A stretch of DNA of 64,000 bases. Origin: Hallerella porci. Lineage in GTDB: Bacteria > Fibrobacterota > Fibrobacteria > Fibrobacterales > Fibrobacteraceae. Of this stretch, positions 19,925 through 30,100 are shown one piece after another. Position numbers and translations under genes: made by a program. The stretch spans positions 62,001-126,000 of the forward strand of contig NZ_QGHD01000005.1 in assembly GCF_003148885.1 (NCBI RefSeq), read 5' to 3'. Every line of letters starts with the position of its first letter. Within the stretch, counting starts at the first letter, position 1. The notes beneath the pieces were generated by a model that was not told the origin of the DNA, did not search any database, and was given only the letters and a program-made list of their open reading frames with translations.

Positions 19925-20818
19925 GTGGACGAAAAATTTCGCAGAGCGATTCGACGGATGACGGGCACAAGCTTACTCGGCTTGGGCTTTCGTTTGGATC
20001 GTGCCTCGGAACTGGCAAATCTTTCGCAGTCGATGGATGTCCGCTGGTCTATTGCGCTTTACGAACATTTAGACGCTGCCGAATCCAATCCCGAAGAAAT
20101 GATGGCGGGCAGCGAAATGATTTCGAATGGAACCGCTGCGTGGAAATTAGCTGCCGAAGATTTTCCGATTATCCTCGAAGAATATCGTCAAAAGTTTGAA
20201 GAATTTCGGGCAAAGTGGATGCAGCGTTTTGCGACAGAAGAAATCACGCGGATGCTTTCGCAAAATCAGTACATTATTCAAGATGATCACGGTTGGTATT
20301 TTTCCGTCACCGCAGAAAAACTTCGCAATCTTTATTTTTCGACGATTCACTTGATGGTGGGCGATGCGGAAAAACTCCTCGTCAATTTATCGGGTCGCGT
20401 AGAACACATGCAAGATAAACTTTCTCGTTTGTGGTATCGCGAAAGTGCCGTGGACGCCGCTTCAAAAATTTTACCGTCTTTAGAAGCTGCGCTGCGTTCT
20501 AGCGAATATGCGTTGACCGCTCGCTTGCGCGCTTCGCTTGCGAACATTTCGCGGACGCGTTTCATGGCAGAATTTAAACCGCCGCGCGAAAAGCCAAAGC
20601 ATTTTCAAACCGCGCGTTCTTGCGCAAAAAATGTCGGCGCAAATAACGCTAACATCGCATACGAAAATGCCTTCCTCGCTTTTACCGATGACTTTTGCGA
20701 TTACGCACAAGGAATCACGCTTTTCGTCGGCAAATGGTACCGCGACAAATGGCTTTTATATCTCCGCGGATTTTCTCGCGGGCAGTTGGATCTTTTTACT
20801 CATAAAAACATGGGATGA
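19925..20818 (+). CDS. Unknown protein, DUF3348-like, first gene of motor operon
   Basis: 297 residues from a GTG start with a GAGG site 8 bp upstream. Helix-rich and soluble, with no signal peptide or membrane segment. It contains a conserved-looking GTSLLGLGFRLDRASELANL start and Trp-rich C-terminal region (GKWYRDKWLLYLRGFSRGQLD kept in two parts here). Its stop overlaps the ATG of the MotA/ZorA-like gene by 4 bp. In several Proteobacteria a DUF3348 protein precedes a DUF802 (ZorA-like) protein, an OmpA-family protein and a DUF2894 protein in this order; the match here is by gene order and general features, from memory. Confidence 0.55.
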   Translation: MDEKFRRAIRRMTGTSLLGLGFRLDRASELANLSQSMDVRWSIALYEHLDAAESNPEEMMAGSEMISNGTAAWKLAAEDFPIILEEYRQKFEEFRAKWMQRFATEEITRMLSQNQYIIQDDHGWYFSVTAEKLRNLYFSTIHLMVGDAEKLLVNLSGRVEHMQDKLSRLWYRESAVDAASKILPSLEAALRSSEYALTARLRASLANISRTRFMAEFKPPREKPKHFQTARSCAKNVGANNANIAYENAFLAFTDDFCDYAQGITLFVGKWYRDKWLLYLRGFSRGQLDLFTHKNMG

Positions 20819-22662
20819 AAATGACAAAATCTCTTCGGATTTTAATGGTTTCGTTAATCGGCGCAGCAATTCTTGCGTTGGGAGCTTTTTACTTTGGCGC
20901 TCCGCTTTTTGGCTGGGTGATTATGGTGGCGATTTTCGTCATCTATTTGATGTCGGCGATGCAAATTTTTAGCAGCGTTCGTACAGCTGATGCAGAACGG
21001 AATCTGTTGAAAAAATCAGCGGAAGCTTGCGATGCGGGAAATGAAATTATCGCAGAAGAATTGCCTGCGGGAATTTTTCAAGACCGCGTGCAATTTTTGA
21101 AGCGCTTCGCGTCACGTCATATCGCACTTTCGGCTCAAGATTTGCCGATGTTAAAATCGATGTGGGCTTCGAAAGAAGAATTGCCGATTAAAAGTCATAG
21201 CGGCGTCGTGGTTTTGCTCGGTCTCATGGGAACATTTTTTGGCTTAATGCTTTCGATCAATGCGGCGGGCGGAGCAATTGATTCGAATGCAACTTCCGAA
21301 ACGACTCTCGGCATTATTCAAAATATTTTTGCGAGCATGAAGGGAATTTTCGGCTCTTCGCTTTGCGGACTTTTTGCCGCGCTGATTTTAAATGCGATTT
21401 ATGCGACCTATGAATCGGATCACGAAAAACTTATCGCCGAATTAGATGCGTTTACACTTTTCTATTTGATTCCGAAAACGGTATCCGAAAAAGATGAAGC
21501 CACCGTTGAAATTCGAAAACTCATCGATACGGTGAAAGCTTCGGATGCGGCGCGCGCTGCCGATTTCCGCGGAATGATCGAAGCTTCGAAATCTGCCGAA
21601 ATTTCTCGGACAGAATCCCTCGCCCAAAGTATCGCGGGCTTGCAATCTGCCGAAGAAAAAACTTTGACGAATTTATCAAATGCTCAACAGCAAAATCTTT
21701 TGGAACTTCAAAAAATGTTTGCCGATGGCATTTTGAAAGCGGGCGAAAAAGCCGTCGCCGATTTGGAAAATGCGCAGAAAGTGGCACTCGATTCGATGCA
21801 AACTGCGGTGCAAAAACTCGCCGCGGATTTTGTGTCGGTGCAGAAAAATGCAGCCGAAGGCATTTCGGAATCCGGCAAGAATGCAACCGCAGAACTTCGC
21901 GATTCGCTTTCGCAAGTGACTGCAGGCCTTTCCGAAGAAATGCAAAAACTTTCGACGAGTGTGCGCTCTATCGAATCGGGCGTTGTCGAGGGACTCGAAA
22001 AAGAAATTTCAAATCTCTCGGCAAGTGTTGCGGATTCGATTTCGTTGCATTTGGATAAGCAAATTTCAAATTCGAGCGAACAGTGGAATGCGTTAATGGA
22101 ATCGTTAAAAACGTCGACGGAACAAGTTGCCGCCGCAGAACAAAAAGGCTTGGAAGTTCTGCGCAGCGTTGCCGAAGAAGTGGCTTCGAAAGCGAACGAT
22201 TCAACTGTCGGACTTTCGAATACGGTTACCGGCGAAATCGAAAATCTTTCGCAAAAGGTGCAGTCTTCGTTTGCAGAACTCGCCAAGTCTTCGGAACTTT
22301 TGGTTTCGTCGCAGCGTGAACTTATTGCGGGAATTGAAAATCGCGTCGTCAAAGAAAATGAATCGACGGAAGCGCTCGGCTCGGGAATTACCGAAGCCGC
22401 GAAACTCATGCGCGTCAATCAATCCGAATTTGCGGCGAACTTGGAAATGTTCGGCAAGGGAATTGAAGCCGTTCTCTCGAAACTTTCGGGCGATGTTCCG
22501 GAACGTGAAAATGAACAGAACTTTATGGATCAGCTGAATACCGCTTTGCAGTCCTTCCAAGAACGCTCGGGTGAAGTGCTTCTGGAAAATGCATTGAAGA
22601 CGCAAGAAATTCTCCTTGAAATTCTTGACCAAGTGCAGAAAACTCCGAAGAAGGCTGAATAA
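20815..22662 (+). CDS. MotA/TolQ/ZorA-like channel protein with long coiled-coil tail
   Basis: 615 residues. Two helices (about 8-50) are followed by a cytoplasmic segment and two helices (about 127-150 and 175-197). The first of these has the GLMGTFFGLMLS motif typical of MotA/TolQ/ExbB proton-channel subunits. From about residue 215 to the end the protein is a long alpha-helical tail rich in Ala, Glu and Ser with heptad-like repeats. This layout (four helices plus a long cytoplasmic tail) matches ZorA of Zorya defence systems and DUF802 proteins. No Zorya effector genes (ZorC, D or E) are nearby. It probably forms a stator with the next gene product. Confidence 0.75.
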   Translation: MKMTKSLRILMVSLIGAAILALGAFYFGAPLFGWVIMVAIFVIYLMSAMQIFSSVRTADAERNLLKKSAEACDAGNEIIAEELPAGIFQDRVQFLKRFASRHIALSAQDLPMLKSMWASKEELPIKSHSGVVVLLGLMGTFFGLMLSINAAGGAIDSNATSETTLGIIQNIFASMKGIFGSSLCGLFAALILNAIYATYESDHEKLIAELDAFTLFYLIPKTVSEKDEATVEIRKLIDTVKASDAARAADFRGMIEASKSAEISRTESLAQSIAGLQSAEEKTLTNLSNAQQQNLLELQKMFADGILKAGEKAVADLENAQKVALDSMQTAVQKLAADFVSVQKNAAEGISESGKNATAELRDSLSQVTAGLSEEMQKLSTSVRSIESGVVEGLEKEISNLSASVADSISLHLDKQISNSSEQWNALMESLKTSTEQVAAAEQKGLEVLRSVAEEVASKANDSTVGLSNTVTGEIENLSQKVQSSFAELAKSSELLVSSQRELIAGIENRVVKENESTEALGSGITEAAKLMRVNQSEFAANLEMFGKGIEAVLSKLSGDVPERENEQNFMDQLNTALQSFQERSGEVLLENALKTQEILLEILDQVQKTPKKAE

Positions 22663-22665
22663 TTT

Positions 22666-23307
22666 ATGAAGCGTCGTGAAGAAAATCACTGGCTCATTTT
22701 TACCGACTTAACCGCCGGTTTGCTTGCGCTTTTCATTCTCGCTTTTGTAGCGATGACGACGATGAAAGAAAAGAAAGCCGAAGCGCTGACGCGTACCGAA
22801 CAAGAAGTCGTCAGCTGCCAAGAAGAAATGCGCCGCGTTGCCAAAGAAAGAAACGCTTTACTTTCGCAGAGTCTGCGCGCCCCGCTCGAAAAAGGAATCA
22901 TCGCACTAGAAAACGGAAACATTCAAATTCAAGCATCGTTTTTGTTTCCGCGAAACGGTGCGGATTTGACAAGCGAAGGCGTGAACATTATTAAATCGAT
23001 TGGCAAAGGATTGCAAGACGTTTTGGATACGGGCGATGCCATTATGGTTTCGGGTTTTACCGATGACACGCCGACCAATTCGCCGACTTATACGAACTGG
23101 AATCTTTCGACAGAACGCGCTGTCAATGTGGTGAAAACTTTGATCAATCAAGGATTCCCGCCAGAACGCGTTTTTGCCGCAGGCTTTGGCGAAAATCATC
23201 CGCGCGTCCCGAATACGAGTGAAAAAAATCGCAGTTTAAATCGCCGCGTTGAAATTGGCGTTACGCCGATTCGTCGTTCTAATTTAGCCGAGGTCGCTCC
23301 GGAATGA
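22666..23307 (+). CDS. MotB/ZorB-like stator protein with OmpA domain
   Basis: 213 residues. Short cytoplasmic N-terminus, one helix (about 12-32) containing an aspartate (D14 in IFTDLTAG), the position of the proton-carrying residue in MotB and ZorB. A short linker leads to an OmpA/MotB peptidoglycan-binding domain (about 70-205), with VSGFTDDTPTN, LSTERAVNVV, AAGFGENHPRVPN and LNRRVEI. It would anchor the channel to the cell wall. It starts 3 bp after the ZorA-like gene and overlaps the next gene by 4 bp. Confidence 0.85.
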   Translation: MKRREENHWLIFTDLTAGLLALFILAFVAMTTMKEKKAEALTRTEQEVVSCQEEMRRVAKERNALLSQSLRAPLEKGIIALENGNIQIQASFLFPRNGADLTSEGVNIIKSIGKGLQDVLDTGDAIMVSGFTDDTPTNSPTYTNWNLSTERAVNVVKTLINQGFPPERVFAAGFGENHPRVPNTSEKNRSLNRRVEIGVTPIRRSNLAEVAPE

Positions 23308-23984
23308 ACGAAGCTTTAAACGCAGAATTTACCGCATTAAAAACCAAAGTAGACGAACTCCGCAAAAAGGATCGTCTGCCGTATTGGCGTCTTTCTTACG
23401 CAGAATTTTCCATCGTCCGCATCGAAGAATACATTACCGTAGGCGAAGAAGAGGAAGCGCACGAAATGATTTTGCGTTTAAACCGTTGGGTGGATTCTCA
23501 CGAAAAAGAACTCGCTCGCACGGCGAAATCGGCGCCCGCAAAAGTTCCGCTTTGGAATGCTTCGACGATTGAACAAGAAATGGATGCGCTCCAAGCAAAA
23601 CTCAACGCCAAAAATTATTTGATTCCTGTCGCCGAACGCATTTCGTTTTCCAAAAATATGGAGCAAGCGAAACAGAAACTCGCCGCCGGAAAATTTGACG
23701 CTGCTTATGCGGAATTATTCTCTTTGCGAACTCTTTTAATTTCGCGTTTACATCGCTCTTACCGCGCTCGCGCTGTGATGATTCTTTACAGCAAACACGC
23801 AACGGGATTTGGGCATTCGCTTTCGGGAGCGGTTGTCGGCCCCTATAACGCCGAGCACACTTTGGAAAATGCGCTTTCCCTCGTCGGTGAACGCGATGCG
23901 ATTTGGGTCGAAGATTTCCTCGAACTTTACGATTCGATTTCAAAAATTACCGAAAAATTAGCGCCGAAAAAAGCAAAAAATTAA
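23304..23984 (+). CDS. Unknown helical protein, DUF2894-like, last gene of motor operon
   Basis: 226 residues, mostly alpha-helical, charged and without signal peptide, so probably cytoplasmic. Its start overlaps the ZorB-like gene (ATGA). The pattern LYWRLSYAEFSIVRIEEYI-like region near residue 25-45, with a helical hairpin after it, is compatible with DUF2894 proteins found at the end of DUF3348-DUF802-OmpA operons. A conserved-looking AVVGPYNAEHTLENAL segment lies near the C-terminus. Function unknown; operon position suggests a partner of the motor. Confidence 0.55.
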   Translation: MNEALNAEFTALKTKVDELRKKDRLPYWRLSYAEFSIVRIEEYITVGEEEEAHEMILRLNRWVDSHEKELARTAKSAPAKVPLWNASTIEQEMDALQAKLNAKNYLIPVAERISFSKNMEQAKQKLAAGKFDAAYAELFSLRTLLISRLHRSYRARAVMILYSKHATGFGHSLSGAVVGPYNAEHTLENALSLVGERDAIWVEDFLELYDSISKITEKLAPKKAKN

Positions 23985-24030
23985 ATCAAAATTTTTTAAG
24001 ATAAGAAAATTGAAAAAATGCCAAAAAAAT

Positions 24031-24059
24031 TTGCGATTTTTTGGAAAGATAATTATATT
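24031..24059 (+). promoter_or_regulatory. Candidate sigma-70-type promoter for HD-GYP gene
   Basis: TTGCGA (24031-24036) and TATATT (24054-24059) are separated by 17 bp, 30 bp before the ATG at 24090. The spacing is ideal and the surrounding gap is AT-rich. Confidence 0.55.
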
Positions 24060-24089
24060 TGGCAAAAATTGTAAGGAAATAAAACTTAA

Positions 24090-25781
24090 ATGACGAAAAA
24101 AGAAAAAGAATCTTATACCGAAGATCGCAAAGACCGAATTCAGTATATCGTAACGCTTGCGGTAACATTACTTGCGTTGATTTTCATCGTCGTTTATAGC
24201 TTTGGCTCCTTTTATAAATTAGCGAAAAGCGATGCGGTTGAAATTGGGGCGCGCGCCGTTTCCGAAGAATCCGAAAAGTTGAATAATTTCTTGCTCATGG
24301 GAATGGACGTTCTCCAAGTAACGGGATTAACGATCGATCACATGATGCAATCGGGAGAAACTCCGGAAAAAATTCTCGCGTATTTATTAAAAGAATCCGC
24401 AGAATATACCGCGCAAATCGATTCGAGTTTCACGGGAATTTACGGCGTTTTTAATGGCAAATATCTCGACGGAATCGGTTGGGAGCCAGAAGCAGGTTAC
24501 GTTCCCGAAGAACGTCCGTGGTATACTGCGGCGAAAAAAGGAAATGGAAAACCGGTGATTGTGCCGCCGTATTTGGACGCGCAAACGCATAGCGTAATGA
24601 TTTCGGTGAGTCAACTTCTTTCGGATAAGAAAAGCGTGGTTTCTCTTGACATTGTCATGGATGATATGCAAAGAATTGCGCAAGGAATTCGCTTAAACGG
24701 TCACGGCTACGGTTTCATCATCGATCAGTCCGGATTAATTGTCGCCCATTCCGATGAACGCGAAAAAGGGAAAAATTATTTGCAAGATAGCACGGTCAGC
24801 AGCGAACGAAAAGAATTGATTCAAAAAATTTTGCAGTCAAATGGAGAAACAATCGATACCGAAATCAATGGGAAAAATTGCCGCGTCTTCTCGAAGAAAG
24901 TGCAAGATGATTGGAGCGTTGTTATGGTCATCAACACCGAAGATTTATTGCACCGCGTCCAAATGAATTTATTCCGGAATATAATTCTTTCGCTTTTGAT
25001 TTTCATCGTCGTCTTGTATTATTGCACTCTCAGTCACAGGAACCGCATTAAAGCAGCGCATTATGCGAATGAACTTCAAAAATCGCAGCAAACATTGGAA
25101 GCGCGAGTCGTTGAACAGACGAATAAAATCAAAGAGCAAACCGATCAAATTATGAACCTGCAAGAAAATGTCATCGAAGGTATGGCGACTCTCATCGAAA
25201 GCCGCGACGGCAACACAGGCGAACACGTCCGCAGCACGAAAAAGTACGTCGGCATGATTGCTTCGTATATGTTGGATCATCAGTTGCATCCCGAAGAAGT
25301 GAACGAAGAATTTGTACGTTCGCTGACGAATGCGGCGCCGCTTCACGATGTCGGCAAAATTATGATCGCCGATAACATTTTGAATAAACCCGGGCGCTTT
25401 ACTCCCGAAGAATTTGAAGTGATGAAAACGCATTCCAAAGTCGGCGCAGAAATTGTGGAAAATATTCTCGCGGGCAGTGGCAACGAACGCTTGATCCAAC
25501 TTTCTTGCGATGTCGCGCATTATCATCATGAAAAGTGGGACGGCTCGGGTTATCCCGAAGGATTAAAAGGAAACGAAATTCCGCTGAGCGCAAGAATTAT
25601 GGCGGTCGCCGACGTTTTCGACGCTCTCGTTTCGAAGCGCGTTTACAAAGATGCGATGCCTCTCGACAAAGCATTCTCCATTTTAATTCAAGATTCCGGC
25701 AAACATTTTGATCCCGAAATTGTCGTGATTTTCTTAAATCTTCGCAAAAATGTCGAAAAATATTTGAAGCGTTCCGCTTAA
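24090..25781 (+). CDS. Membrane Cache-HD-GYP c-di-GMP phosphodiesterase
   Basis: 563 residues. Helix 1 (about 14-36), a periplasmic dCache-type sensor (about 40-295, with RPWYTAAKKGNGKPVIVPPY), helix 2 (about 297-317), a short coiled coil, and a C-terminal HD-GYP domain. The domain has EHVRST, LHDVGKI (H419, D420), HSKVGAEI, HYHHEKWDGSGYP (GYP at 487-489) and ADVFDAL, so it should hydrolyse c-di-GMP. It senses an extracellular small ligand by inference from the Cache domain. It is monocistronic as far as visible. Confidence 0.92.
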   Translation: MTKKEKESYTEDRKDRIQYIVTLAVTLLALIFIVVYSFGSFYKLAKSDAVEIGARAVSEESEKLNNFLLMGMDVLQVTGLTIDHMMQSGETPEKILAYLLKESAEYTAQIDSSFTGIYGVFNGKYLDGIGWEPEAGYVPEERPWYTAAKKGNGKPVIVPPYLDAQTHSVMISVSQLLSDKKSVVSLDIVMDDMQRIAQGIRLNGHGYGFIIDQSGLIVAHSDEREKGKNYLQDSTVSSERKELIQKILQSNGETIDTEINGKNCRVFSKKVQDDWSVVMVINTEDLLHRVQMNLFRNIILSLLIFIVVLYYCTLSHRNRIKAAHYANELQKSQQTLEARVVEQTNKIKEQTDQIMNLQENVIEGMATLIESRDGNTGEHVRSTKKYVGMIASYMLDHQLHPEEVNEEFVRSLTNAAPLHDVGKIMIADNILNKPGRFTPEEFEVMKTHSKVGAEIVENILAGSGNERLIQLSCDVAHYHHEKWDGSGYPEGLKGNEIPLSARIMAVADVFDALVSKRVYKDAMPLDKAFSILIQDSGKHFDPEIVVIFLNLRKNVEKYLKRSA

Positions 25782-25870
25782 AAAAATAAGGGAAATGCAG
25801 CGTTCATTTTCTGCGCAATTTTTTTGCGATTGCAGCAGAGTTTGTGCGCTTATTCCGAGACAATTCCTTT

Positions 25871-25876
25871 TATAAT
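25871..25876 (+). promoter_or_regulatory. Candidate -10 box for flavodiiron gene
   Basis: A perfect TATAAT lies 33 bp before the ATG at 25909 in an AT-rich leader. No good -35 element is visible at 16-18 bp spacing, so only the -10 is called. The leader also carries an AAGGAAAA ribosome-binding site. Confidence 0.45.
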
Positions 25877-25908
25877 TTGTTAGTTTAGGGAAAAAAGGAA
25901 AAATAAAA

Positions 25909-27075
25909 ATGAAAATTTCTGACTCGATCCGCTATGTGGGCGTTAACGAACATCAACTTGATTTGTTCGAAGGCATCTTTGATGTGCCGAACGGAATGGC
26001 TTACAATTCTTACGTCATCGTCGATGAAAAAATCGCCGTGATGGATAGCGTTGGCGAAGGCTTTGGCGAAGAATGGCTTTCAAAAATTCAAGAAGCGACC
26101 GGAGGCCGCAAGCCGGATTATCTCGTCGTGCATCACATGGAAATGGATCATTCGGCGAATATTCAGAAATTTTTGGAAGTGTATCCGGACGCAAAAATCG
26201 TCGCTTCGAAAATGGCTTTTGTCATGCTCAAAAGTTTATTTGGAAATGCGATCGGCGATATTACGGCAAAGCAAATCGTCGTCGCAGACGGCGCTACTTT
26301 AGAACTCGGAACGCATCAGTTGCAATTCATCGCAGCGTCCAATGTGCATTGGCCCGAAGTGATGTTCTCTTACGAGACCGCAGAAAAAGTTTTGTTTAGC
26401 GCGGATGCTTTTGGAAAATTCGGCGCGCTCGATGTCGAAGATTCCGAAGGTTGGGCTTGCGAAGCGAGACGTTATTATTTTGGAATCGTCGGTAAGTTTG
26501 GTGCGAATGTGCAGAACGTGTTCAAAAAATTAGAAGGCAAATCGATTGAAAAAATTTGCTCGTTGCACGGTCCGGTTTTGGACGCAGACATCGAAAAATA
26601 TTTGAATTATTATCGGACATGGTCGAGCTATAGCGTCGAATCCGAAGGTATCGTCATCGCTTACACTTCGGTTTACGGCAACACGAAAAAGGCGGTAGAA
26701 AAACTCGCTGAAATTTTGAACGCAAAAGGCGCTAAAAAAGTCGTGGTCGTCGATCTTGCCCGCGACGATATTTACGAATGCGTCGAAGAAGCTTTCCGCT
26801 ATGGTAAATTGGTTCTGGCAAGTACGACTTATAACGCAGGCGTTTTCCCGACGATGCGCGAATTCATCGAACTTTTGAACGAACGCAATTATCAGAATCG
26901 GACGATTGCGTTTATCGAAAACGGTGCGTGGGCACCCGCAGCAAATAAAGCGATGGAAAAATTATTAGAAGGCGCAAAGAGTATCACATTTGCATCGACA
27001 AAAGTCAGCATTAAAATTGCGATGACCGATGCCAATGTCGCTCAGTTAGAAGCTCTCGCTGCAGAACTTGTCTAA
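25909..27075 (+). CDS. Flavodiiron protein (FprA-type O2/NO reductase)
   Basis: 388 residues: an N-terminal metallo-beta-lactamase-like diiron domain (about 1-245) and a C-terminal flavodoxin domain (about 248-388) with the FMN loop YTSVYGNTKKA. Metal ligands are complete: HHMEMDH (H76, E78, D80, H81), H147, D166 and H220. Such proteins reduce oxygen to water, or nitric oxide to nitrous oxide, in anaerobes, taking electrons from rubredoxin or similar carriers. It fits a strict anaerobe that needs oxygen protection. Followed by a double-hairpin terminator region. Confidence 0.95.
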   Translation: MKISDSIRYVGVNEHQLDLFEGIFDVPNGMAYNSYVIVDEKIAVMDSVGEGFGEEWLSKIQEATGGRKPDYLVVHHMEMDHSANIQKFLEVYPDAKIVASKMAFVMLKSLFGNAIGDITAKQIVVADGATLELGTHQLQFIAASNVHWPEVMFSYETAEKVLFSADAFGKFGALDVEDSEGWACEARRYYFGIVGKFGANVQNVFKKLEGKSIEKICSLHGPVLDADIEKYLNYYRTWSSYSVESEGIVIAYTSVYGNTKKAVEKLAEILNAKGAKKVVVVDLARDDIYECVEEAFRYGKLVLASTTYNAGVFPTMREFIELLNERNYQNRTIAFIENGAWAPAANKAMEKLLEGAKSITFASTKVSIKIAMTDANVAQLEALAAELV

Positions 27076-27081
27076 TGAAAA

Positions 27082-27150
27082 CGCGCCGCGAAGCGGCGCG
27101 TGCAGTCTCGTTTTTTCAGTTTCAGAGAAGCACGGCTTTGCCGTGCTTTT
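27082..27150. terminator. Two consecutive hairpins between convergent genes
   Basis: Stem CGCGCCGC (27082-27089) with 27093-27100 is followed a few bases later by a T run. A second stem AAGCACGGC (27128-27136) pairs with GCCGTGCTT (27140-27148) and runs into TTTTTT. The second overlaps the stop of the minus-strand gene, and both can serve the converging transcripts. Confidence 0.85.
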
Positions 27151-30100
27151 TTAATTCATCCACGTATTTTCAAAATCAAATCCGATGGAGAATTTAATCT
27201 TCGTCGGGCGAATGGATTTTGGTAAAATGGAAATTCCAATCGGTTCCATTTTGCGCCCGCCTTCACCGTATTCATCTTCGCCGATGCGGTCTAGTCCGCG
27301 GGCTAAGTTAAGCGAAATGTTAAACGGTAACGTGTAGAAAATGCGGTTCGCCATGCGGAATTCTAAGCCGACGCTTCGATCCCAGAAATCGCGCTTTTTG
27401 AATTTTGACATCGGAACGCCGTGATCATTCCACGCAGCGCCCACTTGCGCATATAAATTCACAAAGAAATCGCGGGTCGTGAAAATCCAAAATTGTTTGC
27501 GGAAATCTTCGAAAATGGGGAAGAGATAATGCAATTCGGCTTTTGCTGTTTTCCGTCCGCTGCGGTTATAATCTTCCGTCGTAATCAAATACGGATAACC
27601 TTCGAGGAGAAGTGGCGAAAGATAATAACTGTCCAAAGTATCCTTGGAATCTTCGGCGCTCCAAGCGGCGAGCCCTGCAACGGTAATGCCCGCAGCAAAT
27701 CGGGAACCGCTAAAAATCGGCGACGCTAAACTGCCATGCATATTGAAATAGAAATTGTGCAAAGTATAAGTGCGATAAATCGGTTCGATTTTTCCGCTCG
27801 GGCTTACGGTGAAACTTTCTGCAAATGTGCCCGGACGATACAAATCCGAATTGGCAATTTGATAAACCGCAGAAACTCCGTTCCCCACGCCCGCGGTATT
27901 TGTCGCCGTCGCTTCGCTTGTTCCGCCGTCGAGAGAAACGCCAATCGATGCGGATAAACGTTTCTGATAAGTCCATTCCAAATTATCTTCGTATAAATTA
28001 AAATTCGCCCAATCATATCCCGCATTCACAAAGATGCTATCGCCCGATTTGAAAATGCTGTAAGCCGCCGACGCTTCCACTGCACTCATCGGAATCGAAT
28101 ATTGCGATGTTCCCACCGAATCTTCGTGGCTTCGCGGATCTTCGTAGCGGACCGTATCTTTGGAGCGGTAATTCACATTGGTAAACGAAATTCCCAAGGT
28201 AACCGGCGTCGAATGATTTTCTAAAGAAACGGTAAATTCGCGTTCGATTTCGGGATTGATTCCGTCGCTGTTAATGTAATCAAATCCGTTGCCGACTTCT
28301 AAAAGCAGCCCCGCCGAAAGAATATTCTTCTTTAACGGATCGGAAAGAGTCATCGCTAAACCGATTTTTGGCGTCGCTTGGCCATCGCCTTTCACGGTGA
28401 AATCGGGGGAACGTTCTTGGATAACAAATAACGGTGCGAGAAGAAGAGTCGTCGGAATCGGCTTGTAATTGCGCTCGCTTCCCGCATATTCGATTTCGGC
28501 AAATTCCAAATGCTTTTCTTCTTTGGCGAGTTTTTCACCGGCTAAAATCAGCGGTGGATTTGCGGGCTTTTTGAGAATGGAATCGCGGCGAGTGATGAGG
28601 GTATCTATTTTACAAGGACTTAAAACGAGATAACTTTTTGACGAATCCGGAGCGGAATTTTTTAACGAATCCGTGAGAAGAGAATCGATAGCCAAAGAAT
28701 CTTTTGCGAGGAAGTCCATTTCCGCTGAATCCGAGACGCTTAAAATTTTTGCCGAATCGATTGCTGTTGAATCAGCTGTTGAATTTGCTGCCGAAGAATC
28801 AATTGCAGCTTGTAAAAGCGATGAATCGGAAACAGGTTCGGGGCAAGTCGTGTAAGTCGTATCGTAGAGAACGATGACAGAATCTTTTGTCGCATCGTAA
28901 TCGGTCAAAGGAATCGAATACAGAGAAAATCCATCTTTATCGTAATTGGTGTAATAGACAATTCCCGAATCGACGACAGGAGTGAATGCGCCGCCGAGAA
29001 CATTTGTAATCGGATGTTCCGCGCTTCCGTTTATTTTTTTCGTGTAAAGGTTAAAAATTCCCGTGCGATTGCTCGAATAAATGAGAGTTTCATTGTCTAC
29101 CCAGTTCGGGTCGCGCAAATCAATTCCCGCTTGTTTTAAATCGATGAGATTTGAACCATCGCTGTTGATAATAGCGATACCGCGATCGTGATCGTCAAAA
29201 TAGCTGAAAGCGATTTTCTTTCCATCGGGGCTGAACTTCGGCGTGTAAATATTGTAATACAAGAATTTTGCATCGGGAACGAAAAGGTCGATCAATTCAT
29301 CGGGGCTTTTTGCGCCGACTTCGGGAAGAGTTGTTTTGCTCAACACGAATCGGGTCGAATTGATTTCGCGTCGCACGAAGACAATTTCTTTTCCATCGGG
29401 AGAAATGTCGGGGTAAACGGCATCGGCAAGGCGCGTCGCGAGTTGCTTATTTCCATTCGTATCGGAGATTGCGATATCAAAATGAGCGTGTCCGTTGCGG
29501 TCGCGCTTTTGAAAAGTCGTGTAAGCGAGAACTGGTCCGCGTTCTGGAATATCGCGGACAGAAATGCCTTTGTCAAACCAAGGCTTCTCGGTTTTGAAAC
29601 CGCTCTTCGCATATTGCGAAATATCCAAAACAGAATCTTGAACGGTAATGGAAATGCCCGAAGCCGAATCGGTCACAGCCACCGAATCTTCGGCGTGAGT
29701 GGGAATCTTAAACAAATTGCCGTCGAACCAAGGACCGCCAAAATTGGAAACGCCGTAAATGTTTCCGCCCGCGACGACAGGAAAATCATTGTAGAAGGCT
29801 TCTTCCGTCCATTTTTTCCCGTTGACGAGAACGCCTAAACTTTCTTCTTGTTTTTTATAATGCGCTGTAATTTCATTTTTCCATTCGGCGTAAAGCGAAT
29901 CTTCATCGATGCCGATGACTTTTTGAAGCGCTCCCGAAAGGGTCACGCGGTAAGGCTTTGAAAGTTCAAACCAAATATCGGGAACAGCTTGCTCTCCATA
30001 TTTTTCGTGAATGTAGCGCACAAGGGAAAATCCTTGCGTGTAAGGGCCGAGTTCTGCATCGAGAGAATTGTCCGCGAAATCGTGCATGTAATTGAGCTCG

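Noticed and set aside
20815-23307. Complete Zorya defence system
   Set aside because: Only ZorA- and ZorB-like genes are present; no helicase, nuclease or ZorC/ZorE-like gene occurs within the flanks seen.
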